From Alphaproteobacteria bacterium (GTDB taxonomy: Bacteria; Pseudomonadota; Alphaproteobacteria; Rhizobiales; OSC116): a DNA stretch of 64,000 nucleotides. A program made the translations under genes and the position numbers. Location: assembly GCA_002400495.2 (NCBI GenBank), contig NVQL02000074.1, forward strand, positions 124,001 through 188,000. The letters run 5' to 3'. The notes under the pieces were generated by a model. That model ran no database searches, was not told the origin of the DNA, and saw nothing but the letters and a program-made list of their open reading frames with translations. Below, in pieces: positions 18,458 through 28,337 of this stretch (the stretch's first letter is position 1; each line of letters begins with the position of its first letter).

Positions 18458-18470
18458 GAAAGCGCTTTCA
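18457..18470. promoter_or_regulatory. LacI-type operator, perfect palindrome
   Basis: TGAAAGCGCTTTCA is a perfect 14-base palindrome with the central CG typical of LacI-family sites. It sits at the predicted start of the alpha-glucosidase operon transcript. Confidence 0.75.
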
Positions 18471-18515
18471 ATATTGAAGATGCGGTTTTCAATGGAAGGT
18501 CATATTTGAGGGATT

Positions 18516-20243
18516 ATGATGGATCAAATTGTCAACCAGACACCAGCAAATCAAAACAACCTGCCCAAATCGGCAGATGGTTGGTGGCGCGGTGCGGTTA
18601 TCTATCAAATTTATCCTCGATCATTTCAAGACAGCAATGGCGATGGCGTGGGTGACCTACCCGGCATCACCTCAAGGCTAGAATATATTGCCAAATTGGG
18701 CGTAGATGCCATTTGGCTTTCACCATTCTTCACCTCTCCAATGAAAGATATGGGCTATGATGTATCTAATTATTGCGACATAGATCCCGTTTTTGGCAAC
18801 CTAAACGATTTTGACGCCTTGGTAAAACGCGCCCATCAACTAGGCCTTAAAGTAATGATAGACCAAGTCTTATCACACTCATCCGACCAGCATCCGTGGT
18901 TTACAGCCAGTAAAGATTCAAAATCTTCCGACAAAGCAGACTGGTATATTTGGGCAAATGCCAAGCCCGATGGCACACCACCCAATAATTGGCAATCTAT
19001 TTTTGGAGGCAGCGCGTGGGAATGGAGCACCAAGCGCAATCAATATTTTTTCCATAATTTCTTAAGCTCTCAACCCGATTTAAATTTCCATTGCCTTGCC
19101 GTGCAAGATGCCTTGCTTGAAACCGTTCGTTTTTGGCTTGAGCGCGGGGTCGATGGCTTCCGTTTGGATACTGTCAATTTCTTCTTCCATGATGATGAAT
19201 TGCGTGACAACCCACCTTCAAACGAAACCAATAATAACGATGTACCCCAAATGAACCCCTATGGGTTTCAACAACATATATACGATAAAACCCGCCCCGA
19301 AAACATCAATTTCTTAAAGCGCTTTCGTAATTTATTAGATCAATATCCAGGAGCGGCCAGCGTTGGTGAAGTGGGCGATGGCAACCGCTCTCTACAAACC
19401 ATGGCCGAATACGCGGCGGATGATGATAAATTAAATATGTGCTATTCGTTTGATTTGCTCGGCCCACAATTTTCAAGTGCCCATATCAAGCAATGCATCG
19501 ACAAATTCGAAACCGCATCAAACCAATATTCCAATGGCACATCATGGCCTTGTTGGGCATTTTCAAACCATGATGTGAACCGTCATATGAGCCGTTGGTC
19601 TGCCAACATTGTCGATAAACCCCAATTCGCAAAACTATTAGCAGGGCTTTTATTGTCACTTAAAGGCAGCGTTTGCTTATATCAAGGCGAGGAATTGGGC
19701 TTTCATGAAGCCGAGCTACAATATGAAGATTTAACCGACCCTGTTGGCCTCACTTATTGGCCAGAGAATAAAGGCCGCGATGGCTGCCGCACGCCAATGG
19801 CGTGGGAGCAAGACCATTCACATGGTGGCTTCACCACAGCCGATAAAGCCTGGTTACCCGTTTCAGCACCACATATCGAAACCGCGGTCAGCGCCCAAAA
19901 CCAGCAAGAAAACTCGATTTTAAAGCATTATCGCCAATTCTTAAGTTTCCGCAAAAGCCACGATGCGCTGATATTTGGCGACATTGAATTTATCGATTGG
20001 CAAACTGCTGAAGGTCAGCAAGTAAGCAACGGCTTGGCCTTTTGGCGACATTTCCAAGGCAAATCAATATTATGCCTATTCAATTTAAGCGAAACCCCGA
20101 TCAGCTACGCATTAGATCAAGCTCAGGGCTTAACCGCTTTACACGGATCAGGCTTTATTCAAAGCCAAGACAAAAACACAGTGACGCTCAATGCGCATCA
20201 AGCGTATTTTGCCACTCGAGTTAATGATGAAGCTAACATTTAA
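18516..20243 (+). CDS. GH13 alpha-glucosidase
   Basis: A 575-residue cytoplasmic GH13 enzyme that releases glucose from imported maltose-type or other alpha-glucosides. The catalytic barrel shows YQIYPRSFQDSNGDGVGDLPGI near residue 30 (key part: YQIYPRSFQD), GFRLDTVNFF with the nucleophile Asp, GEVGDG with the acid Glu, and FSNHDVNRH with the stabilising Asp. ATG at 18516 and ATG at 18519 are both possible; GAGGG is 3 bases from the first and 6 from the second, favouring the second. It is first in the operon with malEFG, as in rhizobial agl loci that carry aglA with the importer genes. No signal peptide. Confidence 0.94.
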   Translation: MMDQIVNQTPANQNNLPKSADGWWRGAVIYQIYPRSFQDSNGDGVGDLPGITSRLEYIAKLGVDAIWLSPFFTSPMKDMGYDVSNYCDIDPVFGNLNDFDALVKRAHQLGLKVMIDQVLSHSSDQHPWFTASKDSKSSDKADWYIWANAKPDGTPPNNWQSIFGGSAWEWSTKRNQYFFHNFLSSQPDLNFHCLAVQDALLETVRFWLERGVDGFRLDTVNFFFHDDELRDNPPSNETNNNDVPQMNPYGFQQHIYDKTRPENINFLKRFRNLLDQYPGAASVGEVGDGNRSLQTMAEYAADDDKLNMCYSFDLLGPQFSSAHIKQCIDKFETASNQYSNGTSWPCWAFSNHDVNRHMSRWSANIVDKPQFAKLLAGLLLSLKGSVCLYQGEELGFHEAELQYEDLTDPVGLTYWPENKGRDGCRTPMAWEQDHSHGGFTTADKAWLPVSAPHIETAVSAQNQQENSILKHYRQFLSFRKSHDALIFGDIEFIDWQTAEGQQVSNGLAFWRHFQGKSILCLFNLSETPISYALDQAQGLTALHGSGFIQSQDKNTVTLNAHQAYFATRVNDEANI

Positions 20244-20259
20244 ATTGGGAGAATTAAAA

Positions 20260-21441
20260 ATGTTAAAAACACTAAAAATATCCGCCATCACTTTGGCTTT
20301 GGCCAGTAGTCTCATGGCATCAACCGCGGCCATTGCCATGGAAGATGGCAAATTAATCGTCTGGATTAACGGCGACAAAGGCTATGATGGCCTCCAAGCT
20401 CTTGGCGATAAATTTTCAGAAGAGTTGGGCGTTGAAGTTGTTGTCGAACATCCTGAAGCTGTCACCGATAAATTCCAACAAGCCGCCGCATCTGGCCAAG
20501 GCCCTGATATTTTCTTCTGGGCACATGACCGCTTTGGCGAGTGGGCAACTGCGGGGCTTATTGCACCGATTGAGCCATCACAAAAAGTTCGCGACAATAC
20601 ATTCGATTTCGCATGGGATGCCGTAACATTTGGCGGCAAAACATGGGGCTATCCAGTAGCCGTTGAAGCGGTTGGCCTTATCTATAATAAAGACCTAATC
20701 GCCAACCCACCAGAAACCATGGAAGAAATTCTAACCATGAAAATCGATGGCATAGACACACCCATTATGTGGGATTACAACAACACCTATTTCTCCATGC
20801 CGTTGTTAATGGCTGGCGGCGGTTTCGCATTCGAAAAAGTCAATGGCGATTATGATCCAACCAAAACAGGCGTTAATAATGCAGGCTCTATTGCAGGCGC
20901 GTCTATCATCAAAGAACTAATCGACAAAGGCGTGATGCCATCAGGTGTCGATTATGGCGTTATGGATGCCGCCATCAATAAAGGCGAAACTGCCATGGTC
21001 ATCAATGGCCCATGGGCGTGGTCTAACCTAGATACATCAGGCATTAATTATGGCGTTGCCCCCATTCCATCAGTCAATGGCCAAAAAGCCAAATCATTTG
21101 TTGGGGTTTTGTCCGCCGCCATCAGTGCTGGCAGTCCTAATAAGGACCTCGCGGTTGAATTTTTAGAAAACTACGTTTTAACCGACGAAGGCCTAAAAAC
21201 CATCAACGACAATGTGGCTTTAGGCGCTGTGGCTTCTAAATCATTCTCAAAAGTCATTGCTGGCGATGCGAGAATTGCCGCAACATTAGCCAATGCTGAA
21301 AATGGCATTCCAATGCCTTCAATCCCTGCCATGGGTAAATTCTGGGCAGCGATGGAACCAGCACTAAAATCCATCACTGGTGGTCAATCATCAGTGGAAG
21401 ATGCACTAAATGGTGCAGCAACACGCATTTTGAGTGAATAA
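20260..21441 (+). CDS. malE: maltose-binding periplasmic protein
   Basis: A 393-residue receptor strongly resembling enterobacterial MalE: KLIVWINGDKGYDGL, FFWAHDRFGEWA, VEAVGLIYNKDL, GETAMVINGPWAWSN and FVGVLSAAI all have near-identical counterparts in E. coli MalE. These include the Trp and Asp residues lining the maltose site. Sec signal MLKTLKISAITLALASS to about residue 27. ATG at 20260 has GGGAGA upstream; an earlier in-frame start inside the alpha-glucosidase gene is rejected. Followed by a strong hairpin before malF. This degree of likeness to the enteric protein is unusual among alphaproteobacteria, which mostly use AglE. Confidence 0.94.
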   Translation: MLKTLKISAITLALASSLMASTAAIAMEDGKLIVWINGDKGYDGLQALGDKFSEELGVEVVVEHPEAVTDKFQQAAASGQGPDIFFWAHDRFGEWATAGLIAPIEPSQKVRDNTFDFAWDAVTFGGKTWGYPVAVEAVGLIYNKDLIANPPETMEEILTMKIDGIDTPIMWDYNNTYFSMPLLMAGGGFAFEKVNGDYDPTKTGVNNAGSIAGASIIKELIDKGVMPSGVDYGVMDAAINKGETAMVINGPWAWSNLDTSGINYGVAPIPSVNGQKAKSFVGVLSAAISAGSPNKDLAVEFLENYVLTDEGLKTINDNVALGAVASKSFSKVIAGDARIAATLANAENGIPMPSIPAMGKFWAAMEPALKSITGGQSSVEDALNGAATRILSE

Positions 21442-21455
21442 CTCAAAATAAGAGG

Positions 21456-21496
21456 TTTGGGCTTCCGCCAACACCCCCAAGTTACGGGAGCCCAAA
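21456..21496 (+). terminator. stem-loop between malE and malF
   Basis: TTTGGGCTTCCG (21456-21467) pairs with CGGGAGCCCAAA (21485-21496) over 12 positions with one G-U pair, loop 17 bases, followed by TTTCTAAATTT. It can protect the malE mRNA end and reduce read-through into malFG. E. coli has a stable stem-loop at the same place in its operon. Confidence 0.7.
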
Positions 21497-21528
21497 TTTC
21501 TAAATTTACATATAAACGGCATTTATAT

Positions 21529-23058
21529 ATGAGCAGCATAGCCAAAAAAACTATTTTCTACATAATCCTAAAAGCTTTAGGTCTAAGTATTTTGTGCCTC
21601 AGCGCACTTTATATGGTGTGGAATTTCTATTTAGCGGGCGAGCCATTATTTGCCATCGGCATGTTTGTTTTAGCCACCATAGCTGCGGTGATTTTTAGTT
21701 TCAGACGTTTTTACACGTGGCGGTTTATTTACCCCGGCATTGCCGCCATTGCGGTGTTTATTGTATTGCCCGTGGTCTATACATCATCAGTCGGTTTTAC
21801 CAATTTTTCAGCCCGCAACCTGTTAACATTCGAGCGGGTACAAAAATATCATTTACAAAAAACCGTTGAAGTAGATGGCAGCCAACGGCCATTTAATTTA
21901 ACCACCGAATTACAAATTTATTTCCCAAAATCCGATGACCGCGCAGCTTTAATCACATCCACAATTACAACCGCCATAAACGGCCAACTCACCGCCACAT
22001 TATACGCCAACAATCCGCCCGAGGCGCTACCAATCAAAGCCATCATACAAAACCGAGCGGCTCTGCAAGCTTTAACAATCGCCCTGCCCGATGGCGGGTT
22101 TTTAGTGGTCGATGGCTTGCGTAATTTTGCCCAAATCAGCCCCCAATATACCAAAACAACAGATGGCGTCCTCACCGCAACCGACGGTACGCAGCTGGTT
22201 GCCGACCAAGATGTAGGCTTTTTCCGCGATAGCAATGGCGACATTGTATCACCGGGTTGGAGCGTGGGTGTTGGTTGGCAGAATTTCATTAAAATCGCCA
22301 CCAATGAAGGCATCAGCGCCCCGATGATGCAAATCTTCCTCTGGACATGCATTTTCGCTTTCCTATCCATGGTTTTTACATTCTCTTTAGGCACAGGCCT
22401 AGCGGTGCTGCTAGATTGGAAACACCTCAAAGGCCGCGGCATTTACCGCGTATTGCTTATTCTGCCTTATGCCGTGCCATCCTTTATTTCCATTCTGGTA
22501 TTCAAAGGCCTATTCAACCAAAATTTCGGCGAGATCAACCTCATCTTGTCACAACTTTTAGGCATCAAACCCGAATGGTTCACCTCGCCATTGCTAGCCA
22601 AAACCATGCTGCTAATTGTCAACACATGGTTAGGATTTCCCTATTGGATGCTGCTCGCAGGTGGCTTCATTCAGGCCATCCCACAAGATCAATATAAAGC
22701 CGCAGCACTAGAAGGCTCAGGGCCAATACGCAATTTCTTCAAAATCACCCTGCCGCAAATCCTCACCCCGTCTGTTCCCTTATTAATCGCCAGTTTTGCT
22801 TTTAATTTCAATAATATTGTGCTCATTCTTTTACTCACCTCTGGCGGGCCAGATATTGCAGGCACCATCATCCCCGCTGGCTCGACCGATCTTCTAGGCT
22901 CATTCACCTACCGCATTGCATTCCAAGATTCAGGTCAAGATTTCGGCCTTGCAGGCGCCATTTCGACGCTTATTTTCATCCTCACTGGTTTCATCGCTTA
23001 TGTAAACTTCCGTTTCATGCAGCGCCTAGCCGCAAAAACAGGAGCCGCAACATCATGA
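21529..23058 (+). CDS. malF: maltose ABC transporter permease MalF
   Basis: A 509-residue inner-membrane permease of true MalF type (E. coli MalF is 514). It has the extra N-terminal helices, a large periplasmic P2 domain (about residues 75-245, starting [16 protein letters not shown]), and a core with [23 protein letters not shown] (key part: [11 protein letters not shown]). The EAA loop reads [22 protein letters not shown] (key part: [10 protein letters not shown]). I choose ATG at 21529 because it gives the family length and avoids coding through the stem-loop, although its ribosome site is weak. The weak site plus the hairpin would keep MalF low relative to MalE. It overlaps malG. Confidence 0.92.
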   Translation: MSSIAKKTIFYIILKALGLSILCLSALYMVWNFYLAGEPLFAIGMFVLATIAAVIFSFRRFYTWRFIYPGIAAIAVFIVLPVVYTSSVGFTNFSARNLLTFERVQKYHLQKTVEVDGSQRPFNLTTELQIYFPKSDDRAALITSTITTAINGQLTATLYANNPPEALPIKAIIQNRAALQALTIALPDGGFLVVDGLRNFAQISPQYTKTTDGVLTATDGTQLVADQDVGFFRDSNGDIVSPGWSVGVGWQNFIKIATNEGISAPMMQIFLWTCIFAFLSMVFTFSLGTGLAVLLDWKHLKGRGIYRVLLILPYAVPSFISILVFKGLFNQNFGEINLILSQLLGIKPEWFTSPLLAKTMLLIVNTWLGFPYWMLLAGGFIQAIPQDQYKAAALEGSGPIRNFFKITLPQILTPSVPLLIASFAFNFNNIVLILLLTSGGPDIAGTIIPAGSTDLLGSFTYRIAFQDSGQDFGLAGAISTLIFILTGFIAYVNFRFMQRLAAKTGAATS

Positions 23059-23945
23059 TGGTCGAAAACAAACAATCGCTTAAACTTCGCAAATTGGTCA
23101 CCCACGGTTTCCTCCTCAGCATTTGCTTGCTTATGATGTTTCCGTTTTTCATGATCTTGTCTATTTCATTTCGTGAGGGCAATTTCGCCACAGGCTCATT
23201 ATTTCCCGACAACCCAACACTAGAGCATTGGGCATTGGCTTTAGGCTTCGAATATACCAGACCAGACGGCACAGTCATAAAACCACCCTACCCCGTCCTG
23301 CTATGGTTATGGAACTCAATTAAAATCGGCGTCATTGCCTCAGTTGGCATCTTAGTCCTGTCGACCACCTCAGCCTTTGCTTTTTCTCGAATGCAATTCC
23401 GTGGCAAAAAATCAATTTTAGACAGCCTGCTCATCATTCAGATGTTCCCAGGCGCACTAACCGTCATCGCCATGTATGCGATATTCGATGCCCTCGGCCA
23501 AGTCGTACCGTGGCTAGGTATCGATAGCCACCCCGCATTGATCATCTCATATTTAAGCGCCATCACCTTACATATTTGGACAATCAAAGGCTATTTCGAC
23601 AGCATCGACCCATCATTAGATAAAGCCGCTCAATTAGATGGCGCCACACCATGGCAAGCATTCAGATATATTTTCCTGCCCCTCGCCCTACCAATCATAG
23701 CCGTTGTATTCATGCTATCCTTCATCTATTTGGTCAACGAATACCCCGTGGCATCAGTGCTATTGCACAATACCGAAGATATGACATTAGCAGTCGGCGC
23801 ACGGCAATATCTCTACCCACAAAAATACCTATGGGGCGATTTTGCCGCCGCAGCCGTGCTATCAGGCCTACCGATTACCATTCTATTCCTGTTTTCACAA
23901 CGCTTCCTCATCGGCGGCATGAGCGATGGCGCAGTAAAAGGCTAA
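23055..23945 (+). CDS. malG: maltose ABC transporter permease MalG
   Basis: A 296-residue permease, the same length as E. coli MalG. Conserved stretches include [26 protein letters not shown], the EAA loop [20 protein letters not shown] (key part: [11 protein letters not shown]), and [18 protein letters not shown] near the C-terminus with the final GAVKG. Its ATG overlaps the malF stop (ATGA), with AGGAG 10 bases upstream. It completes the MalEFG-K importer. Confidence 0.94.
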   Translation: MMVENKQSLKLRKLVTHGFLLSICLLMMFPFFMILSISFREGNFATGSLFPDNPTLEHWALALGFEYTRPDGTVIKPPYPVLLWLWNSIKIGVIASVGILVLSTTSAFAFSRMQFRGKKSILDSLLIIQMFPGALTVIAMYAIFDALGQVVPWLGIDSHPALIISYLSAITLHIWTIKGYFDSIDPSLDKAAQLDGATPWQAFRYIFLPLALPIIAVVFMLSFIYLVNEYPVASVLLHNTEDMTLAVGARQYLYPQKYLWGDFAAAAVLSGLPITILFLFSQRFLIGGMSDGAVKG

Positions 23946-24052
23946 GTATACAGCTCATTTAACAAAGTTATATTATGGATTGATTATATCTATGAGCACG
24001 TTACTATTGCCTAAACACCAATTTTAAACATCTAATACTTGATCCAAATAAT

Positions 24053-24934
24053 ATGACCAAAATCGCAATCATCGGCCCAGGCGCCATAGGCGGCACACTT
24101 GCCGCATGGCTTGATATCCCGCCAAACAACGAAATCTTCATTTGCGCCCGCTCATCCTTTCAATCACTCAGCGTAGAAACCCCTTTCGGCAAGCTAGAAT
24201 CTACACCAACCGTTTTCACCAACCCCGCACAAGCCGAGCAAGTAGATTGGGTCATCGTCACCACAAAAGCTTACCAAATACCGTCTATCGAGCCATGGTT
24301 CAAACACCTATGCCACGCAGATACAAAAGTCGCCGTTGCCCAAAACGGCGTCGAACATATCGCAAATCTCACGCCTTTCATTCCAGCCGAGCGTCTTGTC
24401 CCCATTATCATCGACACGCCAGCCGCGCGGGTCGCAACAGGCAAAATAATCCAAAAAGCCCCCATTCTCATGGCCATCCCCAATAACAAACTGTCACTGC
24501 AATTCGCCAGCCTGTTCCCAACCGACAATGTCACAATTAACCTCACTGATGATTGGACATCCGCCGCTTGGAAAAAACTCTGCATAAACAGCCCGGGCGC
24601 TGTCTCGTCAATAGTCAATCAACATGCCAACATTGCTGGTGATCCCAAAGCAGAAAGCCTTATGCGAAATATGATACGCGAATGCATTGCCGTTGGCCGC
24701 GCCGAAGGCGCCACCATTGACGATGAGATCATCGAGCAAGTGCTTTCCAGTCAACGCCACGCACCCGCGGGTTCAATGAACTCCCTCCATGCCGATCTTG
24801 CCGCCAAACGCCCTATGGAGTGGGATGCACGCAACGGCGTCATCCACCGCCTCGGCAAAAAACACGGAATTGCAACACCATATAATGAAATGGCAGCCCA
24901 CATTCTCAGTTTAATTGAAACTCATTCAACTTAA
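24053..24934 (+). CDS. ketopantoate-reductase-like oxidoreductase (PanE family)
   Basis: A 293-residue NADP-dependent 2-hydroxyacid-forming reductase by family. The N-terminal Rossmann fold begins IAIIGPGAIGGTLA (residues 4-17); AAWKKLCINSPGAVSSI near 175-190 contains the catalytic Lys of the ApbA/PanE C-terminal domain. The conserved Asn of the KxxxN pattern is present (KLCIN). It follows malG by about 107 bases, with no obvious ribosome site, so it may have its own promoter. True ketopantoate reduction is possible, but many paralogues in this family act on other 2-keto acids. Confidence 0.83.
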   Translation: MTKIAIIGPGAIGGTLAAWLDIPPNNEIFICARSSFQSLSVETPFGKLESTPTVFTNPAQAEQVDWVIVTTKAYQIPSIEPWFKHLCHADTKVAVAQNGVEHIANLTPFIPAERLVPIIIDTPAARVATGKIIQKAPILMAIPNNKLSLQFASLFPTDNVTINLTDDWTSAAWKKLCINSPGAVSSIVNQHANIAGDPKAESLMRNMIRECIAVGRAEGATIDDEIIEQVLSSQRHAPAGSMNSLHADLAAKRPMEWDARNGVIHRLGKKHGIATPYNEMAAHILSLIETHST

Positions 24935-25138
24935 GCACCAGCAAGTACAGCAACCACAATCAAACAGTATACAAATACTATAAAATCTATAACCCAAACC
25001 TTATCCGCAAACCTAATTGCCTATTCTTATTTTTGAATAGTAGCGGAGGCGAATTTAATTATCGTTCTCATGTATTTATTGATAGTATCCAACACTAGGG
25101 CTTTGATTGAACCAAAAATAATCAAATAGATTAGCACT

Positions 25139-25153
25139 GACTGATTTTCAGTC
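25139..25153. promoter_or_regulatory. inverted repeat upstream of first liv operon
   Basis: GACTGA-TTT-TCAGTC is a perfect 6-base inverted repeat 69 bases before the livJ start codon. It may be an operator; no regulator gene is adjacent. The rest of the 287-base gap (24935-25221) shows no gene. Confidence 0.25.
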
Positions 25154-25221
25154 AAAAAGATAAAATTCATCAATCATCATCCCTAGCAATGAAATTCATT
25201 TATTATTAAAGGGAGATATAA

Positions 25222-26421
25222 ATGACAATCGGAAAAATATTTAAAACAATTGCAGCCGCAGCACTCGCGAGTACATTAATCGTAAGCGCCGCCTATGCAG
25301 AAACCATAAAATTTGGTGCCAGCGCACCTAAAACAGGGCCACTTGCTGGTGGCGCCGAAGTGAGCCATTGGCCAGCCATAAAACTTTGGGTTAGCGATGT
25401 AAATGGCCGTGGCGGCATTGATGTTGGCGGCGAGAAAATGCTGATCGAAGTGATCGAATATGATGACCGCACCTCAGGCGAAGAAGCCATCAAAAACATT
25501 CAACGCCTAATCAATGTCGATAATGTCGATTTCTTAATCGCACCATATAGCACAGGGTTAAACCTAGCAGCAGCGCCAATCATCGCCCAAGCAGGTTTTC
25601 CACAAATCGCCGCAACCGCAATCAGCGATGGCATCGATGAAATCGCCAAACAATGGCCAAATTCTTTCTGGCTTTTAGGCTCTTCATCAGAGTTTGCAAA
25701 ATCTGTTGTCGATGTATTGGTCACTTTGCGTGACCGTGGTGACATTGGCGATAAAGTTGCCGTCGTTAACGTGGCTGATGCTTTTGGCATTGAGCTAATG
25801 AATGCAGGTAAACCCGCTTTAGAAGCCGCTGGCTTTGAAATTGTTTATGAAACATCATATCCATTATCACAGCAAGATTTCGCACCGATCATCAGCGCCG
25901 CGCAAGCCGCTGAACCAGATGCATTTATCGCGTTTTCATACCCGGGCGATACATTCGGCCTAAGCGCACAAGCTAAAATTGCCGATTTAGATGTTGGCGC
26001 GTTCTATGTTGGTGTTGCCACCGCATTCCCCGCATATCTAGGTGCAAACGGCGCAGCTGCCGAAGGCGTACTTGGCGCAGGTGCTATTAATGTCGATGCC
26101 GAAGGCATGGCAGAATGGCGCGCACGTCATAAACAAGTCACAGGCATGGATGCCGACTATTGGGCAAGCCCAATGACTTATGTCGGTTTACAAATGCTCG
26201 AACAAGCCATCACCAAAGTTGGCTCACTCGATAAAGCTGATGTCATCGAAGCCATTAAAACCATGTCATTCGACACTGTTTTAGGCACGATAACGCTCGA
26301 CAACAATATCAACCGTAAATATTGGACTGTTGGCCAATGGCAAAATGGCGCATTCCGCGGTGTTGCCTCAACAGGCATGGACGGCGAAGTCGCACCAATC
26401 GTTAAAAAAGGTTGGAAATAA
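25222..26421 (+). CDS. livJ: branched-chain-type ABC transporter substrate-binding protein
   Basis: A 399-residue periplasmic receptor of the hydrophobic amino acid transporter (HAAT) family. The Sec signal MTIGKIFKTIAAAALASTL with VSAAYA cleavage region covers about 25 residues. KFGASAPKTGPLAGGAE and the VEVIEYDDRTSGEEAIKNIQRLI-like segment (key part: YDDRTSGEEA) are typical of the family. GGGAGA precedes the ATG. First of a complete livJ-H-M-G-F set. The family also takes amides, aromatic acids and urea, so the ligand is open. Confidence 0.92.
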   Translation: MTIGKIFKTIAAAALASTLIVSAAYAETIKFGASAPKTGPLAGGAEVSHWPAIKLWVSDVNGRGGIDVGGEKMLIEVIEYDDRTSGEEAIKNIQRLINVDNVDFLIAPYSTGLNLAAAPIIAQAGFPQIAATAISDGIDEIAKQWPNSFWLLGSSSEFAKSVVDVLVTLRDRGDIGDKVAVVNVADAFGIELMNAGKPALEAAGFEIVYETSYPLSQQDFAPIISAAQAAEPDAFIAFSYPGDTFGLSAQAKIADLDVGAFYVGVATAFPAYLGANGAAAEGVLGAGAINVDAEGMAEWRARHKQVTGMDADYWASPMTYVGLQMLEQAITKVGSLDKADVIEAIKTMSFDTVLGTITLDNNINRKYWTVGQWQNGAFRGVASTGMDGEVAPIVKKGWK

Positions 26422-26435
26422 CTTTTCGACACAAT

Positions 26436-26469
26436 ACCGCCCGATGCAAATAACCTTGCATCGGGTGGT
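26436..26469 (+). terminator. stem-loop between livJ and livH
   Basis: ACCGCCCGATGCAA (26436-26449) pairs with TTGCATCGGGTGGT (26456-26469), 14 positions with one G-U pair and a 6-base loop, 15 bases after the livJ stop. It lacks a long U-tract, so partial attenuation or 3'-end protection is likely. Confidence 0.72.
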
Positions 26470-26499
26470 AAATTTGACGATTAATAGCAAAGAAATTAT

Positions 26500-27366
26500 A
26501 TGAGCTTCATCATTAACGGCCTATTGCTCGGCGGCACATATGCCCTAATTGCAGTCGGCCTAACCTTGCAATATGGTGTGGCACGCATCATGAATTTAGC
26601 CAATGGCGAAAATTTGGTATTCGCATGCTTCATGGCATTCTGGCTATATACCGCCTTTGCCATCAACCCCATTCTCGGCATCGTCATCATCGCGCCTATG
26701 GCCTTTGTCATCAATTGGCTCATATATAGTTATGCCATGCGCCCCTTGGTCAACCGCTCAAAAACCAGCGGCCAGCTCGAGGTCAATTCAATTCTAGCCA
26801 CATTTGGCCTGCTATTCATTCTAAAAGGCCTGATGAAATTCAGCTTCGGCGGCGGCTATTTCACCTATAACTATCTAGCCGAAGGCATTTCAATTTTTGG
26901 TCACAATTATGGCCTCAACCGCGTTGTCGCATTCATCGCAGCGGCGGTCATTGCTGGCACACTCTATCTATTCTTAAACTACACCCGCTATGGCACAGCC
27001 ATCCGCGCCGTAGCCGTTAACCCAACATCCGCAAGCTTAGTAGCAATCAATGTCCCACGCGCCTCTGCTTTCGCATTCGCCTTAGGCGGCGCATTAACCG
27101 CAGCAAGTGGCGCGTTATTATCAAGCTTCTACACATTCCATGCCGATATGGGCATGGATTTCACCATGAAAGCCCTCGTCATTGTCATCATGGCTGGCGT
27201 AGGCGATGTACGCGGCGCCGTATTAGCAGCCCTCATGCTCGGCCTAACCGAAACCGCCATCGCCACATTTGTTGACCCAGGCCTAACCGCAGCAGGCACA
27301 TACGGCCTGTTCATATTGGTACTATTATTCCGCCCCCAAGGCATTTTTGGCAGGAGTAACTCATGA
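26500..27366 (+). CDS. livH: branched-chain-type ABC permease LivH
   Basis: A 288-residue inner membrane permease of the HAAT family. GLLLGGTYALIAVGLTLQYGVARIMNLANGE at the N-terminus is the LivH hallmark (key part: MNLANGE), as is VMAGVGDVRGAVLAALMLGL near residue 230. About eight helices. Its stop overlaps the livM start. Pairs with LivM to form the channel. Confidence 0.94.
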   Translation: MSFIINGLLLGGTYALIAVGLTLQYGVARIMNLANGENLVFACFMAFWLYTAFAINPILGIVIIAPMAFVINWLIYSYAMRPLVNRSKTSGQLEVNSILATFGLLFILKGLMKFSFGGGYFTYNYLAEGISIFGHNYGLNRVVAFIAAAVIAGTLYLFLNYTRYGTAIRAVAVNPTSASLVAINVPRASAFAFALGGALTAASGALLSSFYTFHADMGMDFTMKALVIVIMAGVGDVRGAVLAALMLGLTETAIATFVDPGLTAAGTYGLFILVLLFRPQGIFGRSNS

Positions 27367-28337
27367 GCCGATTAAACAAAATATTCAGCCAAATATCCAA
27401 GCAAGAAAAACGCATCGCCCTCTATTGCGCAATTGCCTTCGCCATCATCGCCACCTTGCCCCTATTCGACCAAGGCTTCTACCTGTCCATATCGGTCAAC
27501 ATAGTCATGTATATAGTATTATGCACCGCATGGAGCCTATTCTCAGGCCCCACACATTACATTTCCCTCGCCACAGCCGCTTTCTACGGCATCGGCACCT
27601 ATGTCGTCGCCATCGGCATAAAAGACATCCCCTACCCCGTTCTCCTCGTCATGGCCGCAATCGTTTCTGGCGGCATAGCGGGCATCGTTGGCTTAGCAAC
27701 CTTACGTCTATCAGGCGTCTATTTCGTCGTATTCACATTAGGCTTAAGCGAACTAATTCGCCAAATCGTCACATGGGTGCAAACCAACTTCTCAGGCTCA
27801 TCTGGTCTTTATGTCTTTACCGACATACGCGAAATGCATGTTTTCTGGCAACTACTTGGCCTAGCAGTCATTGTTTATATTGTCGGCTGGCTCATCAACC
27901 GCTCACGCCTCGGCTTCGCCATGCAAATCATCGGCAACGATGAAACAGTCGCCAAACATTTAGGCATCAACACCGCCATATCCAAAATTTTATTATTCAT
28001 GATTTCAGGCGCAATCATCGGCGTGGTCGGCGCAATCATGGCACCGCGCTTCTCATACGTCACCCCACCCTCAGCATTCAACCCCATCATATCCTTCCAA
28101 GTGGTAATCATGGCCTTGTTAGGCGGCACAAAACGCCTCTGGGGGCCTTTACTAGGCGTCATCCCCTTCACGATATTGTTCGACCAAGTCGGCGTTTATT
28201 TCCCCGATCAAACCTCAATCGTCATCGGTGTCGCCTTCATGGCGATTGTCTATCTATTGCCAAATGGCGTTCTAGGCCTCATCGAGACCATAAAACAAAA
28301 ATTCACCTCCTCTACCAAAAAGGAGGATCCAACATGA
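27363..28337 (+). CDS. livM: branched-chain-type ABC permease LivM
   Basis: A 324-residue second HAAT permease. Typical segments are YVVAIGIKDIPYPVLLV, RLSGVYFVVFTLGLSELIRQIV (key part: GVYFVVFTLGL) and the GGTKRLWGPLLGVIPF loop that contacts the ATPases. AGGAG lies before the ATG, which overlaps the livH stop (ATGA). Transcribed with the rest of the liv genes. Confidence 0.94.
   Translation: MSRLNKIFSQISKQEKRIALYCAIAFAIIATLPLFDQGFYLSISVNIVMYIVLCTAWSLFSGPTHYISLATAAFYGIGTYVVAIGIKDIPYPVLLVMAAIVSGGIAGIVGLATLRLSGVYFVVFTLGLSELIRQIVTWVQTNFSGSSGLYVFTDIREMHVFWQLLGLAVIVYIVGWLINRSRLGFAMQIIGNDETVAKHLGINTAISKILLFMISGAIIGVVGAIMAPRFSYVTPPSAFNPIISFQVVIMALLGGTKRLWGPLLGVIPFTILFDQVGVYFPDQTSIVIGVAFMAIVYLLPNGVLGLIETIKQKFTSSTKKEDPT

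Larger units (their letters stand above)
18166..18515. other. divergent regulatory region, no gene
   Basis: 350 very AT-rich bases between lacI and the alpha-glucosidase gene. They hold two LacI-type operators (18251-18264 and 18457-18470) and a promoter (18428-18457). No open frame with coding character was seen. Confidence 0.8.

Noticed and set aside
21457-21528. Upstream extension of malF
   Set aside because: It would translate through the malE-malF stem-loop and gives a protein longer than MalF; the ATG at 21529 yields the family length.
27347-27943. 198-codon plus-strand frame overlapping livM
   Set aside because: Same-strand shadow of livM in another frame, Arg/His-rich, while LivM motifs are intact.
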